From: Ceratothoa steindachneri
Taxonomy: Eukaryota > Arthropoda > Malacostraca > Isopoda > Cymothoidae
NCBI GenBank assembly: GCA_963969495.1
Contig: OZ018328.1
Location: forward strand, 134,261,968 to 134,325,967
Direction: 5' to 3'
DNA: 64,000 bases
The notes beneath the pieces were generated by a model. That model was given only the letters and a program-made list of their open reading frames with translations. It was not told where the DNA came from and made no database searches. Made by a program: the position numbers and the translations under genes. Below, one piece after another: positions 46,470 to 58,989 of this stretch (position 1 is its first letter; each line of letters starts with the position of its first letter).

Positions 46470-49400
46470 ACGAGTTCCTTTCATATGCACATGAAATAAT
46501 TCACCCAATCTAACCTTACTAGGTGTCATATTCTAACTATAGAGGTGGTGTAGCTCTGAATATAGATGCTAATTTGATCATAAATGTATATTAAATCAAG
46601 TTAGCAACAAAATCAACCTTTACAAAATCATTTAAGCCTCAAATGCGATCATTTTAGGATTGTTTTAGCATCATTCCAAACCTGCATTGATTTACAATTA
46701 TTCTTTTCGACCAAAATTGCTTAAAACTAGACTCTACTGCAGAAAATATGCGCTTAGTAGGCTTCGCAGTCTCTGAGAATTGAATTCTTAATTAAATGAA
46801 AATGAGTATAATTTTATTAAATGAATGGCATAAAGACCATGATAAAGTTTAAGAGAGAGGAGGGAAAAAATGATCAGGAAGGGATGGCTTGAAAGTTGTT
46901 GATTTGTTTTTTGTGTGCGATTGAAAAATGCCAAGACCATATTATTTACTCCTGAGCAGCATTGAATAAAAGTACTTGATAAGACTAGAATGGAAGAAGT
47001 TGCACGAATATTCAAATAAGGAAGGAGAGTATCATACTTGTACTGGACAAAAAACTAAGATGGTGAGAGATCTTTCGTTGTAGCTGTGTGGCTGGACTCC
47101 GCGACAGGGAGTTAAATGCCAGAGTTAGAACTGATGAGTAACGAATATATCAATAGACTCCTGACTATGCAGATCCAGAGGTAAATTGTACTTAACGAAA
47201 ACACAATCCTTCTTCTTAGATTACATAAAACTTTGTTGACTTTATAGAAAATACTTTGGAGAGAGAGAGAGAGAGAGAGAAAACTGCATATAAAGAGAGC
47301 TAAACTTTATACGGAAATTTCATTTTTAAAAGGTCGTGGAATGAACTTGTGACCAAAACTTAATAGATTTAATTCTTATGAAGAACAAGTACTTGGTAGA
47401 AAGCATGCAACTAGGTCAACCTATTCAATTACCTATATGTTCATAAGATAGAATCGAAATAAAAAGTACTAAGATTTCAAATGAGATGATTCAAGTAATA
47501 CTACTTTTAAGCATCTACAGTTTCGATGCTTTTCGCTATATCTGAGAAACTGATCAAAATAGCTCATTTCATATTAGAACCGCATAATATCTATTCAGAT
47601 TTAAAGCAATTTATGGTCTATGCAAATTCAGAGCTAATTATTTCAGTAGCAAACAGAGTAAATCCAAATGAGCCCCATGGGTTAACAACAAAATCAAGAA
47701 AACATTTTCGAGCTAAACAGATACTAACAAGTTTTCAAAATAGCGACTCGGAAGTATATCCAGCAAAATATATACTGGAGTAAGCTGGACAAGTGAAACG
47801 TAAGGACAACAAAATGACCTTGCATAACTTTCAAAATATTCAATTAAGCGATTCTATAGTAATTACTTTAACAGTAATACACATAAGAAAGGCTAGAGTA
47901 CCCAATAAGACTAATAGGATTGGAGTAGTCTCAGCAGATTTCAAAAGGACTAATGCCAAGCCAATCGTTAATAAAGGAGAGAAAAACTTTTAGTAAACTC
48001 TTAGAATCGATAATTTAGAGATTGGACAATGAGTCAACTGAAGTTAAATAATTCAAATAAATGCACATACCAAGTATTACAGTGTAAACGTTTGCGTTTA
48101 ACTATCTGATTCTGTTGTACACATAGGGCTCTTAATGATACTTACAAGACAAAGAATAAAGTTGAAAATATTTAATTAGTTAGAACATTCTCTCCTAAAT
48201 CGTTCAGCGTGTCCATTTTACTTGCGGTGTTGGCATATCACTGCCAAGTGAACTTTTACATAGGTAAATGTAAGTTTATGCACTTAAGATGTCGAAATTT
48301 AAAACCGAATAATGCCGTTCGATTTGGCTTTCTTACATAAATGAAGGGGTAGCGCTTTAATAGATCATGTAAAGGATTTTTCGACCTTAGAAATACATCT
48401 TATGAGGAAATATTCAAATCCTTGACATCCTATCTACCCCATGTAAGAGACTATGTCGCCTATAGATTAAAGTATTAATAATACTAAAATAAATCAGCAA
48501 TAAGAATAATAATGAGCCCTGTCAAACTAGATTTAAATAGTTAAATAAGGCTTTGACAGGGCCAGAGTTTATAATTACTTACTTATTAAACCTCCTGGTG
48601 TTGAATAGTCTATCTTAGAAGGTAGTGGAAAGTCTAAAGGTTTATATGTACAAAAAATTGACTTGAGTATTTTTCCAATGTATGGAATTAACTAATAGGC
48701 TGCATGTGCAAATAGGAACGTCCACTCAGTGAGAAAGAACGGTATCCAGGAAACTGCAAAATGTGATGCCAGTGGTAATTATTCATTGAAAAACATGTAG
48801 AAATGCGTTTACGTATTTCTTTCGTACCTTTTTGGCACTGAATTCTTTTTACCGCGAGTTGGCGAGAACCTATGCGAAAAATATGTTTGCTATTCTTTCC
48901 TGTGTTGCTAATGTGTATTCGAGGGAGTGTAAATTGGCTTATATTCGTTTAGATTTAACCTGTATGAACCATAGGGACACAAATATTAATTTAAAAAGCA
49001 TATTTTCTTTTAGGTATAACTGTATAGAGTATTTCTCGGCATAACATTAGGGTTAGCGTCGGGAAATTACGGACAATTTTATAACAAGATATCTAATTTG
49101 TTTACGATGTAGAGCTTCCTGCATAATCTAAAAATTCTCTGGATAGACTTGACTGGATTCTTGTGTCTTTGTGCTTTTTGTTGTGTATTGTCTGTGATTT
49201 CTCCTCATATTATTCTAAGAGCCTTATCAATGAGGGAAGTGTCTTTGTTAATCTGTAATTAAGTTAATGTAAAAGTTCTTCTTATTCTTCATTCTTTTCA
49301 AAATGCGCAGGCTTTGACCCTCATGAAGGTCTTTCTTATTCTTTTCTATGTGTGGTAGGATCAGGTAGGCATTCTTGACCTTGGCTACCCTCCCTCGATG

Positions 49401-49600
49401 TGGGGGAGAAAGGAAGAGACAAACAAATATGGGACTGTCTCCCTTTTGAAGTACGTGGGGATTAAAGAAGAGTGCAAACTCTAATATTGGCTGACTTGGA
49501 TACTATTTTAACAGGCTTCGGGTGAAACAAAAAATAAACTTTAATACTATACAAACAAGAAATAAGATTAACAAGAATGATACACTTTGACTATTCGTTA
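46470..49600. other. No gene recognised; short (GA)n tract
   Basis: A (GA)n run lies at about 47261-47279. Two plus-strand frames (47526-47783, 85 codons; 47793-47993, 66 codons) have mixed, hydrophilic composition and lie close together, but neither matches a family I know and no splice pattern joins them. Confidence 0.45.
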
Positions 49601-50345
49601 ATCGTCCGGCAAATGAAAATTGAAATGAATTTACCAATAATGATATTACAGTATATGAGCCGTACGAGGCACAATAATTACCCGAGAGGGATCGCGAGGA
49701 GATTACGAGTGAGCCTTGCGGTCGGAGAGCGTCACGCCTCTTCGACGATGAAAAGAAAATGTAATGGCTTACGATTTTCTGGAGGAGGACCCGAGTATTC
49801 ACTTGAGGGAGTATTCTCTTCATAAAGCAGAGCTAAGCGCGTTATTCTTGACTGAGTCCTTCGTCATTGACCTCCGTCGTTCCGAATAATGGTTTCTGTC
49901 TCCGAGCCCTAAGGGTGCCGGGTATCGCTCGAGAATTGCGCGTCGTCTTTGAATGATTCCAATGACCTTTCAAGATGCTGCCTGAGTACTGTCAGAGTAC
50001 TACGGAAATCTTGCTTGCGTGAAAGCGGCGTGGATATAGCTCGCATCCAAATGCTCTGAGAATACTCATTTGATCATTCCCGGGTTGGAGAATATATACG
50101 ACTCCGCTGGAAGCTCTTTTGTTTGCCGACGGAAGCGATTCCGACTCTGTCCCAAAGGACACGGCGGCGAAGGTTTTTGCGCCATATCGTTAAATGGTGA
50201 ACCAGCACCAAATGACTTCGATATCGCTCCGGAAGTTTACCGAAAGGTTCCGATGGAATCTTCTTCGTCCGTGATATACTCCTTTTCTTTTTATCTGCGC
50301 GACTAGCCTTCAATCTCTTTCTCTGACATTGTGTCAATGGTGAAT
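49600..50345. other. GC-rich island, unidentified
   Basis: About 700 bp clearly less AT-rich than its surroundings, with overlapping frames of up to 106 codons on both strands. None has a recognised domain. It could be an old transposon body, an LTR or a first-exon region of an unseen gene. TATATA near 50093 is the only promoter-like string. Confidence 0.35.
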
Positions 50346-50534
50346 ACTCAATAGGAGGAAATTAAGTATCTGATTAATTAGATTAATTTAAATGAATCAT
50401 GGAATTAGATGTAGATCTGATTGCATCCCTATTTCTAGACTTAGCTAAGGAAAGTTTATAGATAAGTGTCTATCAGCACGACACTAGCTAACACTACCTT
50501 AAATTTTCGATATTTCTGGAATATTTCGTGCTTT
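50346..50534. other. No gene recognised
   Basis: Short AT-rich spacer before the Tc1 relic. Confidence 0.4.
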
Positions 50535-51340
50535 CCTCTTACTTGGCCATGGAAGGAAGTTTATTTTTCTTTTCATAAACCGTCAGCTTAGAACAATTTT
50601 CATGCTGAAATATCCACTAATGTCCTCCATAGAGTTTTTTCGCACATGGGAGCAGCTTTTCCTCCATTATCTTTCGATACGATACACCATCTAGTTTCCC
50701 ATCAATGAGGTGGTATGCTCTTGTTCTATATATAGTAAAGTAACTCCTAAACCATGAGACTACCGTCTTTTACAGGTGGATGAAGTAAGTGAGATCAAAG
50801 GTAGATATTTCTGCCATCGAAACGTGACTAGTATCATTTTGGCCGAAAAGTTCTGCTTTAGTCTCATCTAATTACATAACATTGTTCTTAAATAAACTTC
50901 TCTATTCAAGATTTTCTATGGGAACTTCAAACCATTGGTTATATGCCTTTAATTAAGAAGTAAAGTTGTGCGGGTCCTGAAGGAATGCAGATCATTATGT
51001 ATGAGCTCTCTACTAATAATAGTTCGTCTACGCGCTTTAGTCCTTGACAATTCCTGATCCCTTTGCAAATCTTTCATAATAATCATTGATTGTATTATTC
51101 CTTTGGTTTCAAAGCATGTGAGGTAGAGATCAAACATTTATCTTTCAACGAGCGCCGGCTCTTGTTATGTTGGAGGTGAACCGATACTCGCAATCCCTTC
51201 GAATTCCAGAACCTTGGGGAGCAAAAGGAATTTACCCTACTTAATAATAGTGCTATAGGAAAAACCATCTGCTTGGAGTTTAATTATTTGTTGTCGAATA
51301 GCTTGAGGAACTTCTTTAACCTTCAATATTGTTTACAGTA
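50535..51340 (-). pseudogene. Tc1 transposase relic, C-terminally truncated
   Basis: The minus strand gives VKEVPQAIRQQIIKLQADGF (about 51320, first helix-turn-helix), then, after stops, PKVLEFEGIASIGSPPT. RTIISRELIHNDLHS lies within 50949-51137 (second helix-turn-helix region). LDETKAELFGQND near 50880-50840 holds the first catalytic Asp, LIDGKLDGVSYRKIMEEKLL lies near 50700, and WIFQHENCSK near 50625 is where the second Asp of FQQDN has become Glu. The third motif (PDLNPIENxW) is absent. Multiple stops occur. Non-functional. Confidence 0.82.
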
Positions 51341-51690
51341 AACGTCCTTCTTCTATAGATTCTCATGAATGAATAACAGTTTACATTAGTTTCGTTTCTA
51401 TATATTTCTCGAATCATTAATATAACCATTTTTATCGAATTTACAAGATTCTTTTTGTTTGATAATTATATTCTCGCATGCTAGTAGAGTGGTTGAATAC
51501 TTTTGTCACCTGATAAATTTTGATTATTAGAAATTGTTGTTATATACATAGAAAATCTCTTGTATGTATATTTCTTCTGTTAATTATGTTTACTGATTTT
51601 TATGATAATACTAGATCTAGATGAAAGCAAGAAATATTTCAGAAATATTGAACATTTTAGGGTGCAAATACTTATTGCACCTGACCTTAG
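50535..51690 (-). mobile_element. Tc1-like transposon fragment, IR/DR type
   Basis: A minus-strand Tc1 transposase relic (50535-51340) is preceded on its 5' side by two related motifs: GGTGCAAATACTTATTGCAC at 51661 and GGTTGAATACTTTTGTCACC at 51491. They have the same orientation, 170 bp apart, and both end CACCTGA. This is the outer/inner direct-repeat layout of IR/DR elements, and the GTGCAAATACTT core is typical of Tc1 ends. The opposite end is missing, because coding similarity stops soon after the second catalytic motif. Confidence 0.7.
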
Positions 51691-53150
51691 TTAACATTAT
51701 GTAATTAGGAATTTTTAATTGTTTAAACTCATGGCATAGTTCGCTTGACTAGAACTTTCCTCTTAAGCTTTTTTTCCTCGATCTGGTCTTGAGTGGCTTC
51801 TAGGTGTATTGCTAGTAGAGTATTCTGTTGTTCTTTTTTCTCTCTACATACATTTTATAATCAAGTTCATACATATAAAATACTGTACACTGGCTTTTAC
51901 GAAAATCAACCAAACACCATAAAATATTTTATCTTTCAGAACAGTAAGCCACTTGTTGTAGAATCTATATAAATTATATTATTTATTCTCCAACCAAAGA
52001 CAATGAGGAAAAAGGTCCAAAATTATTGTTGTTACCAAGCAATCTAATGAAAGTAAGTGAAACAATTCCTTTGTCTCTAATGTGTGCAGTTGTAGATATG
52101 CAATTTTCATGCCTAAGTATTTTGGGTGGAAGAAATTTGAGGCTTCTTCCGATGCCATGGTCATTTTCAACCAATTTGTCATCTTATCGTTTATCTATTT
52201 ATGATTTATCCTCTTTAATCTTGCCTCTTTTAAGAGCCTAGTAGATTATTCATCATTATTTTTATTTTATTCCCTATGTGCCCTTTGCCACAAATCATTT
52301 TTGTTATGCTGCCTAGTTGTGGTGCCTGGGAACTAAAGTAAACTTTTCTTTTGACTATCGAGGCCTTTTGCTTTTTTCTCATTTTCCATTTCCATTTCCT
52401 TTAGAAATCTTTTAAAATTTCATCATGTTTAAAAAGAAATATGTCTATTATTCTTCTAGCTCTTATCGTAATTTTCCTTTTAATAAATTCTTTAGTTTCT
52501 TAATTGTAATAAATTTATATCCTAAGCCAATAACTTAACATGTTTTTCTCATCTTTATTCATATTCCCAGGTGCTCCCCGGATGTCTAAGACCCCACCAC
52601 CAACCCTAGTTGTAATTACTCTACGGATAATATCTCCCAAATTTAATTACCTTTCAAATTTCCGTCACTGGAGTAGAGGAGATTTCACATTTACAGCCAC
52701 GCTTTTATAACAAGTTAGGCAGCGGTGCTTTACGTGGCCGCAAAACGCGAATCGAATTCTGCTCGCTAATTGCTTTGCAGGAAGTGCTTCGATTTATTTG
52801 ATGGATTAAGGAAGTAGAATGCCTCTAACGAAAGTAGAGAAGAAAGAGCAGATAAATTGATATTTACTTCCGATAGATAAGGATTGTTGTTATTACTTAG
52901 TTAAAACGGAAGAGTTATAAGAATATCTCTCTAACAAAAGTGGGTATAGATAGAGAGAATAAAGAGGTTTGAAGGATATAGCCAAGGACCTCCATATGTC
53001 AGTTATGCACGTCACGCCTTCACAGGTTAGTTATAGCATACCGGCGATTACAAAATTTCTGTTACACTCGTTCAGACGCTCTCAACAAAAGATACAATTA
53101 TATTTTTGACGCTATTATACAATTTTTATTGTTTTAACATATAAATATGT
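51691..53150. other. No gene recognised
   Basis: Overlapping frames on opposite strands at 51979-52241 are shadows of one another with no known motif. A small CT-rich tract lies near 52370-52410. Confidence 0.5.
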
Positions 53151-53154
53151 ATAT

Positions 53155-54130
53155 AATTTGTAATATCAATCAATTTGGCCGCCATCGGCGGTGAGCACGC
53201 TCATGTGTGTCCTGAAAGCCGCACACACGTTGCAGACAAAGTTCCTCCTCATGTTGAAACACACGCGGTTAACCGAATGTCTTCAGTTCGTCGACGTTCT
53301 GTAGCGAACCTTACAGGTCTTACCCTTCAGATGCTCTAATACTCTGTAGTAGAAGGGGTTTATGTCAGGCGACTGCGACGGACAAAGGCCCTTCAACCAG
53401 AATTCCATGTTTGACCCTAACTACTCTTCCACAGTCTTGGTCGACGGGGCCGGAGCACGGTCCTGCATGGAGACATACTCCACCCTCTTCGTATTCTTTT
53501 TCACTTAGCGGAGGAATTCCATGGCCAAGGTGTCCATGTAATTAGGCACGGTGAGCCTGTAACCAGCAGCGAACTACGCCGGTGGCATCTTTTTGCCATT
53601 TAAAACCACGACGTAAAACATTATCACAGATGCCGGATCCTTGCTCTCGGACACGTAGCGGAACTCGAAGACTTCCTCGACGAACCTTTAGACGCGGTCC
53701 TTTAGCTTGTTGATGACCGCATTGTATGCGAAGGTTCTTTCAGCAGTCAAAATAAGAATTCGATTGCCATGTCTCTTAAAGTCGTTGAGAAAGCGACGAC
53801 AGCGCTCTCAAATTTTTCCGCATAGAGGCGGTGAGCAGAAGCCTCAACACGTACTTTAAGCTCTTATGCCCTCCTCCTTGACGGCCTTGTACATCATTTT
53901 GAGCTTCGGAGCACTTTCGAAGGCCTTTGTCACAGACAAACGGTTGATAACTTGAGGTCTGTCTTAATGAAGTTAATCTTTAAGGTCTTTCCCGTTCTTG
54001 AGCCTCTCCGCAACTTCATGAACAGTCATCCAGCTGACGTTGAGCCGCTCGGCAATGTCAGACTTGTTGTTGACCGCACGCAGGAAAGCAGATATCTAGA
54101 TTATTTCACTTCCATCTCGACACACTACTA
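53155..54130 (-). pseudogene. Mariner-like transposase, nearly full length, dead
   Basis: Minus-strand reading from about 54120. NKSDIAERLNVSWMTVHEVA (about 54060) is the helix-turn-helix, followed by DRPQVINRLSVTKAFES. RILILTAERTFAYNAVIN (about 53740) is where relatives have SDEKTF, so the first catalytic Asp is lost. DPASVIMFYVVVLNGKKMPP (about 53620) follows, then YVSMQDRAPAPSTKTVEE (about 53470, second Asp kept), and SQSPDINPFYYRVLEHLKGK (about 53360), where the LDY Asp of relatives is Tyr. The tail ends VLTADGGQID at about 53175. About 325 residues are recoverable, with some ten stops but few indels. The region is much less AT-rich than its flanks. TIRs were not found. Confidence 0.85.
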
Positions 54131-56524
54131 CACAATGGAAAAGACGTTTTAATGGTACGTGCTGGAAAAATAGAACTGAAGTATGGTTGACGGAAATCTT
54201 TCTAACACACATGAAAACCTCTCGAAAGATGAAAAACCGAGTATAATAGAACTTTTTCAAAACTCAGTGGTTTCTCAATCGCAACCTAAAAAGGATGATG
54301 ACCTCTTTTTGTGAACTCGCGTGAAAAAATGACCAGACTTGATAAGGTAAGCTTAACAATACCATTGTTAATTGAACTCAGGTAATCGTCTTTTTAAACA
54401 ATTATAGTGCCACCGATCCACATTATCGTTTCCTTCTCTCCCTATGAACAGACTAAAAACAGGGATTTAATGTTGCCCTGTGCCTGTTTAAATATAATAG
54501 TGACCCTTGAGTCTCAATTTATCTAAATTGTAAAAAGATTTCTAGGTCTTTGATTCACTTCACTAAAAACGAAATGTCTCTATGTGATTTATTTCCTTTA
54601 GCTGAGTCCATATAACATTCTACATTTGAATAATAATATCTCTGTTATGTAAAAAAATATTTATTACATTCTATTTTTTTACATTACGTGTTTGATTATA
54701 TTAATTGTCTTTGAATTATTTAACCCCAGAAAATGTTCTAAATTCTATTAAATATATGATTTTTTTTAATTAATACCCTTAAAATATTTGTCCAAGGTAC
54801 ATTAACATCCAGAAGCGATGATTGGATTACCTTAAAGAATTGTCTGAATTAACGTGAAATAAATTGCTTTAGCTTCTTTCTGGCCCTTTAGGAACACTTT
54901 TTAACCTTCAAATAGGTCTATTATCGAACTCCAAATGAACTTAGTATTCAGAAGACAATTCATTCGGTCGAACCTTGTCAGCACAGACTTTAATTTGTCT
55001 TCCCGCTTCGTCTCCCCCCGCACTTTTTTACTTTCTCTCTCTTTCTCTCTCTTGTGCTCATTTTTATTTATAACCTTTAGTTTCTAATGATGGAAAAATG
55101 GACACTATTTTCTGATTGATATTTTAAAGGAAAAGATGGAAAATAAAAGAGAATGAAGAAAAATGCCTGCTTTTAATTTGGAAAATCAGCTTTCAGCTTA
55201 AAATCCAAATATAGAAGCAGCTCTTACTTTTTATTATGAATAAATATGACCTTTCAGTTAATTAAAATTTTAACTTCTAATTAATTGGAAAATATATAGT
55301 GTTAGTTTGTCAACACCATTAATCGTCTACATTTGAATTTGAAGGATCAGATAAAAACTAATCTTGCTTGCTCTTACTCCCAAACAGTGGAGCTCAAACT
55401 TTAAATAAACCTAGTACTATTGCCAAATTTAGTTGTTTGTATGCATTTCTCATCATAAAATTGTAATTATTAATGGCCCTTACAGTTTAAGAAAATGATA
55501 CCTGGGTAGCCTAATTAGTGTTTGATATATTAGGTTATCAAGAAATTAATGACTTTTTTTAGGAAATTAATGGTCATTCGATTGTGCAAGTCCGGTGAAT
55601 ATAAATGATGAGGAAGAAATTTCTAACGTAAAGTATTCATTTTTTCTTGGGTGAAACGTGCTACTTGTAAGCGCGCAGTGAAGCAGTTTTTTTCACCAGA
55701 TTCATTGAAACGTTGCAAATTTTAGCATTTATGTCTTCATTTAATGTTTACATATTATTCAGGAGCTCATAGTGAATATTCCATTTCACATCACACCAAA
55801 TTTTAGTTGCCGAGAGAATTCCCACTAGAAATTGATGATTTCTCTTTGGAGCCAGGAGCGGTGTGATAATATTCGTACGTTTAAGCTTTCTTATTGTTGC
55901 GAAAGTTGAGCTGGCACCCAAAGACCATTTTTGTAGCTTAAAAAGGCCAAGGTATTCGATATTCTATGCATTTCGTAACTGACCTTAAATCTAGCTCTCG
56001 CTGGTAGCTGTTATGCTTTACCTAAACTCATTCACCTGTGAAGGTCTGCGTAAAGTTTAAGTGATTTCATTGCCCTTTGAGTGTAAAGGTCTATAGCTAC
56101 CTTTCACTTAGGAGTTCAATGTTCTTGTAGTGCATTGTGTCAGTATAGTTTATTCAGTTTATTATCTGTAAATACTTGGGAATTATGGGTGAGTAAATGT
56201 ACATACTATAAAACATATTTTTTTTGCTCACTTGCCACGTGTACGGACATCTCCTGTTTGGACCCCTTTTCGGCAAAGATCATCTACAATTCTTCTGTAA
56301 TTTTAAATCTAGTAATGTATTGGTCTTTTCTTTAGCAGTAATACCATGGCCTTTTTTCGATGATAAATCTGATTTCTACGCTAGTTTCATTATCAGGGTA
56401 AGAGTAGTAAACCTTTGCCAATAAGTGAGATAAATGCCAAATGATCAGTAATTAATATTCATAAAATTCTGAAGAATGTTACGGTTGCTTCGCACATCAA
56501 AGTTTGCCTGTGGTTTGAGATAGT
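54131..56524. other. No gene recognised
   Basis: AT-rich DNA with no open frame above background. A CT-rich run lies near 55030-55060. Confidence 0.5.
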
Positions 56525-56670
56525 TTTACGGAAAAGAGTGAAGAAATTCCTACACCAAAATGAACTCTCCTACAAATGGGATGGAGAAAATTTCTACTCT
56601 AAAATGACCTCGATTGCTAAAGGGATTGAATGAATTTCCACACCAAAATGAGCTCCCATGGAATGATAAA
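56525..56670. repeat. Tandem repeat, ~45-bp unit, 3 copies
   Basis: GAA-TTCCTACACCAAAATGA, with the rest of its unit, recurs at 56547, 56592 and 56636 (marker TTC...). Spacing is 44-45 bp. The plus-strand open frame 56614-56943 starts in this repeat and is not recognised as a gene. Confidence 0.75.
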
Positions 56671-56984
56671 ATCTATATATCAGTTAATCCTTCGTTGCCA
56701 CAAGGATCAACTTTTCCAAATAATAGCTTCACTTTGACAAAAGATTATGGAAGGAAAAAGCGAAAAATAGAACATTTTTGCTCTTATTGTAGATTACAGG
56801 ATTGGCAGCAATCTAGTCTTTTACTTATTCTAAAAAATACTACACCATCTGTAAAATATTCAGGAGAAGGCATAATGCAATGGTGTATCTTCTTGTTAAG
56901 GGTGCAGATAGAATGGTTAGGAAAAGGGACGAAGAAAAAATAAAGAACGAAAGTAGCGTAGGCAAGTTGCAATCACCTTCCTGC
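56671..56984. other. Unassigned open frame only
   Basis: The plus-strand frame 56614-56943 (109 codons) includes HFCSYCRLQDWQQSS, with two Cys and no second metal-binding pair. No family is recognised, and an A-rich end (56926-56941) closes it. It may be chance. Confidence 0.3.
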
Positions 56985-57118
56985 GTTATTGGACCAGTGT
57001 TAGCAAGCAGTGGATCCACTGCACTATCCTGAGTCTACAAAGGCGTCATCTAACCAATGTTAGTGAGTGGCGAATCCACTGCATCATCCTGAGTCTCTAA
57101 AAAGACATTGGAGCGAAG
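56985..57118. repeat. Tandem duplication, 60-bp unit, 2 copies
   Basis: TAGCAAGCAGTGGATCCACT at 57001 and TAGTGAGTGGCGAATCCACT at 57061 start two units exactly 60 bp apart. Both continue GCA-ATCCTGAGTCT. High similarity implies a fairly recent duplication. Confidence 0.85.
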
Positions 57119-57199
57119 CTTTTATACCCCTCGCTTGCACTTTTCGTCGGCATGCTGCAAGATAACAAGAAGACTTGTTAAATCAATGGAACAATGAGT

Positions 57200-58290
57200 A
57201 AAGAAGATTGTGGGGAAATCAATATCGCGAGGACAAACAGACGCTAGTTTAGTTACACAGCATAAACAGTTACGTTCCATATGGTCCGATACTTTACCCC
57301 CGCCACCTTTCCCTTTGCCCCGCTGTCCCCCAAATGTTCGAGATCGTTCGCAAACAAGGTGTACCCTTAGCAGATTTCGTAGTCCGTTAATATAAACAAA
57401 GGAGGGTCGGATAGCCTTTATAATAAAAATCTATGAACGGGCTCACTGTCCCCTCCTATTGTTTAGGTCTATTTTCGCCAAATAGACGAAATTTCAATTT
57501 CTCCGACGTAAACCAGAAGAGCGAAGGGTCACAACGTTGAAAAGTGATGCCCTAAAAGAGAGGCTTAAAGGTGGGTCCTCATCTCCCCTTTCGTCCCCCC
57601 AGGGGATAATCGACGTATATATCGATCGATCTGGAGAAAAGAGGAGGAGAATCGATTTAGCAATAAAGAGAAGAAGAGCAGTCTCCGAGTAAAACAGGGA
57701 ATCAAGAAAAAGTGGAACCGAGCGGGAATTTTTTTTTTCAAGGCTGTCTCTGTGGTCACATCGAAGAGTAGATCATTGGTATAGAGAATCACTCTCATAC
57801 CAATCTCGTCCAGAGAAAACCCCTATCTCAGTTTTCAGAATAATAACATAGATATCCATCATTATTGAGGAGTACCAATGCGAAGTTCCACTCGAGAAAA
57901 GATTCACCTCTTGGTCAAGTATCATCATCAAGAAGCCCGCAAGTGTATCCCAAAGATTGGAATAATCTTACATCCCCAATCCCCTCGCTTATATAGTCAA
58001 GTGAAGAAGCATTGCCACACGCTCCACACTTACCTCGGGATCAGCTGTTATTCCTGAATAGCCTCCACCAACGTATCCTTCGCTCAGAGAGACGGATAGC
58101 TTTGTTTACGAGTCAGCCTCCCGCCTCGAATCATCGCATCAAATTGTTCTCGTTCGAGGTCATCCAACGTCAGACTTCCTCTTATTTAAAGGTAAAAGGA
58201 TTCTAACTTATTTATGTTCGTTAGTTACCATTCTGTAATAAAGTGTATTTTTTGCGTCAACCATTGCGTAGTAATCATTCGTAGTATTAA
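57200..58290 (+). other. GC-richer region, possible LTR
   Basis: About 1 kb less AT-rich than its flanks. TATATAG near 57989 is followed about 245 bp downstream by AATAAAGTG near 58239, an order seen inside LTRs. No second copy, no TG...CA boundary and no polyprotein were found. A donor-like AAAGGTAAAA at about 58190 would equally suit a non-coding first exon. Confidence 0.3.
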
Positions 58291-58527
58291 TTTTTATTTA
58301 GATCCTCTTATTATAGCCTTAGTATATTTAAAGTTTTAATATTTCATTACATACTCGGCCGTATACCACGACAAAGATCATTCAGCTATTTTGAAAGGTA
58401 ATATATTCTTAAATAAGACAAATAGGACACAATTCAAAACATATATCTCTTGTGAGAGACCCCAGAATTAAGGAAGAATTCTTAACCTAGTGTTAGGCAA
58501 AATGAAGCAAAGATTCTAGGAAAAATT
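58291..58527. other. No gene recognised
   Basis: AT-rich flank to the left of the 3.16-kb element. Confidence 0.4.
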
Positions 58528-58989
58528 ACTACATCAGGGTGTGTCATTTTTTTACTTTTCAAATTCCATAATTGAGGGGTGATAAAAGGCTGCAGCATGA
58601 GATATGAATTTTAAAAATAATTCAATATTTTAGTATAATTTAGTTCTGCTTGGTAATACGCTACTTGTACTTGTGACCGTTTTGACTGTTTGGGGAATTA
58701 AATTTCAATTATTATATTAATAATTATATGTAATTCACTGCTCTTTTTCTTATTTCACAAGTTGAAATAATTTCATCAATGTGGTAAAGATTACTTGGCT
58801 ATCAGTGCTACCATCTTAACCAGTGGGAATGGAAATACAATGCCTTTTAAAATTAGGACCGGTCTGGGGACATTCACACATATGAGCAACTTAATTGGAA
58901 ATGGTAGAGCGTTACTGTCCTCTTAACTCTCAACTCTGCATGACGTTCTGAAATATAAACAATTTCTCATAGAAAAAAGTAGTGAGGAT

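Noticed and set aside
47526..47993. Two adjacent small ORFs as a possible gene
   Set aside because: No family match, no convincing splice sites and no polyadenylation context.
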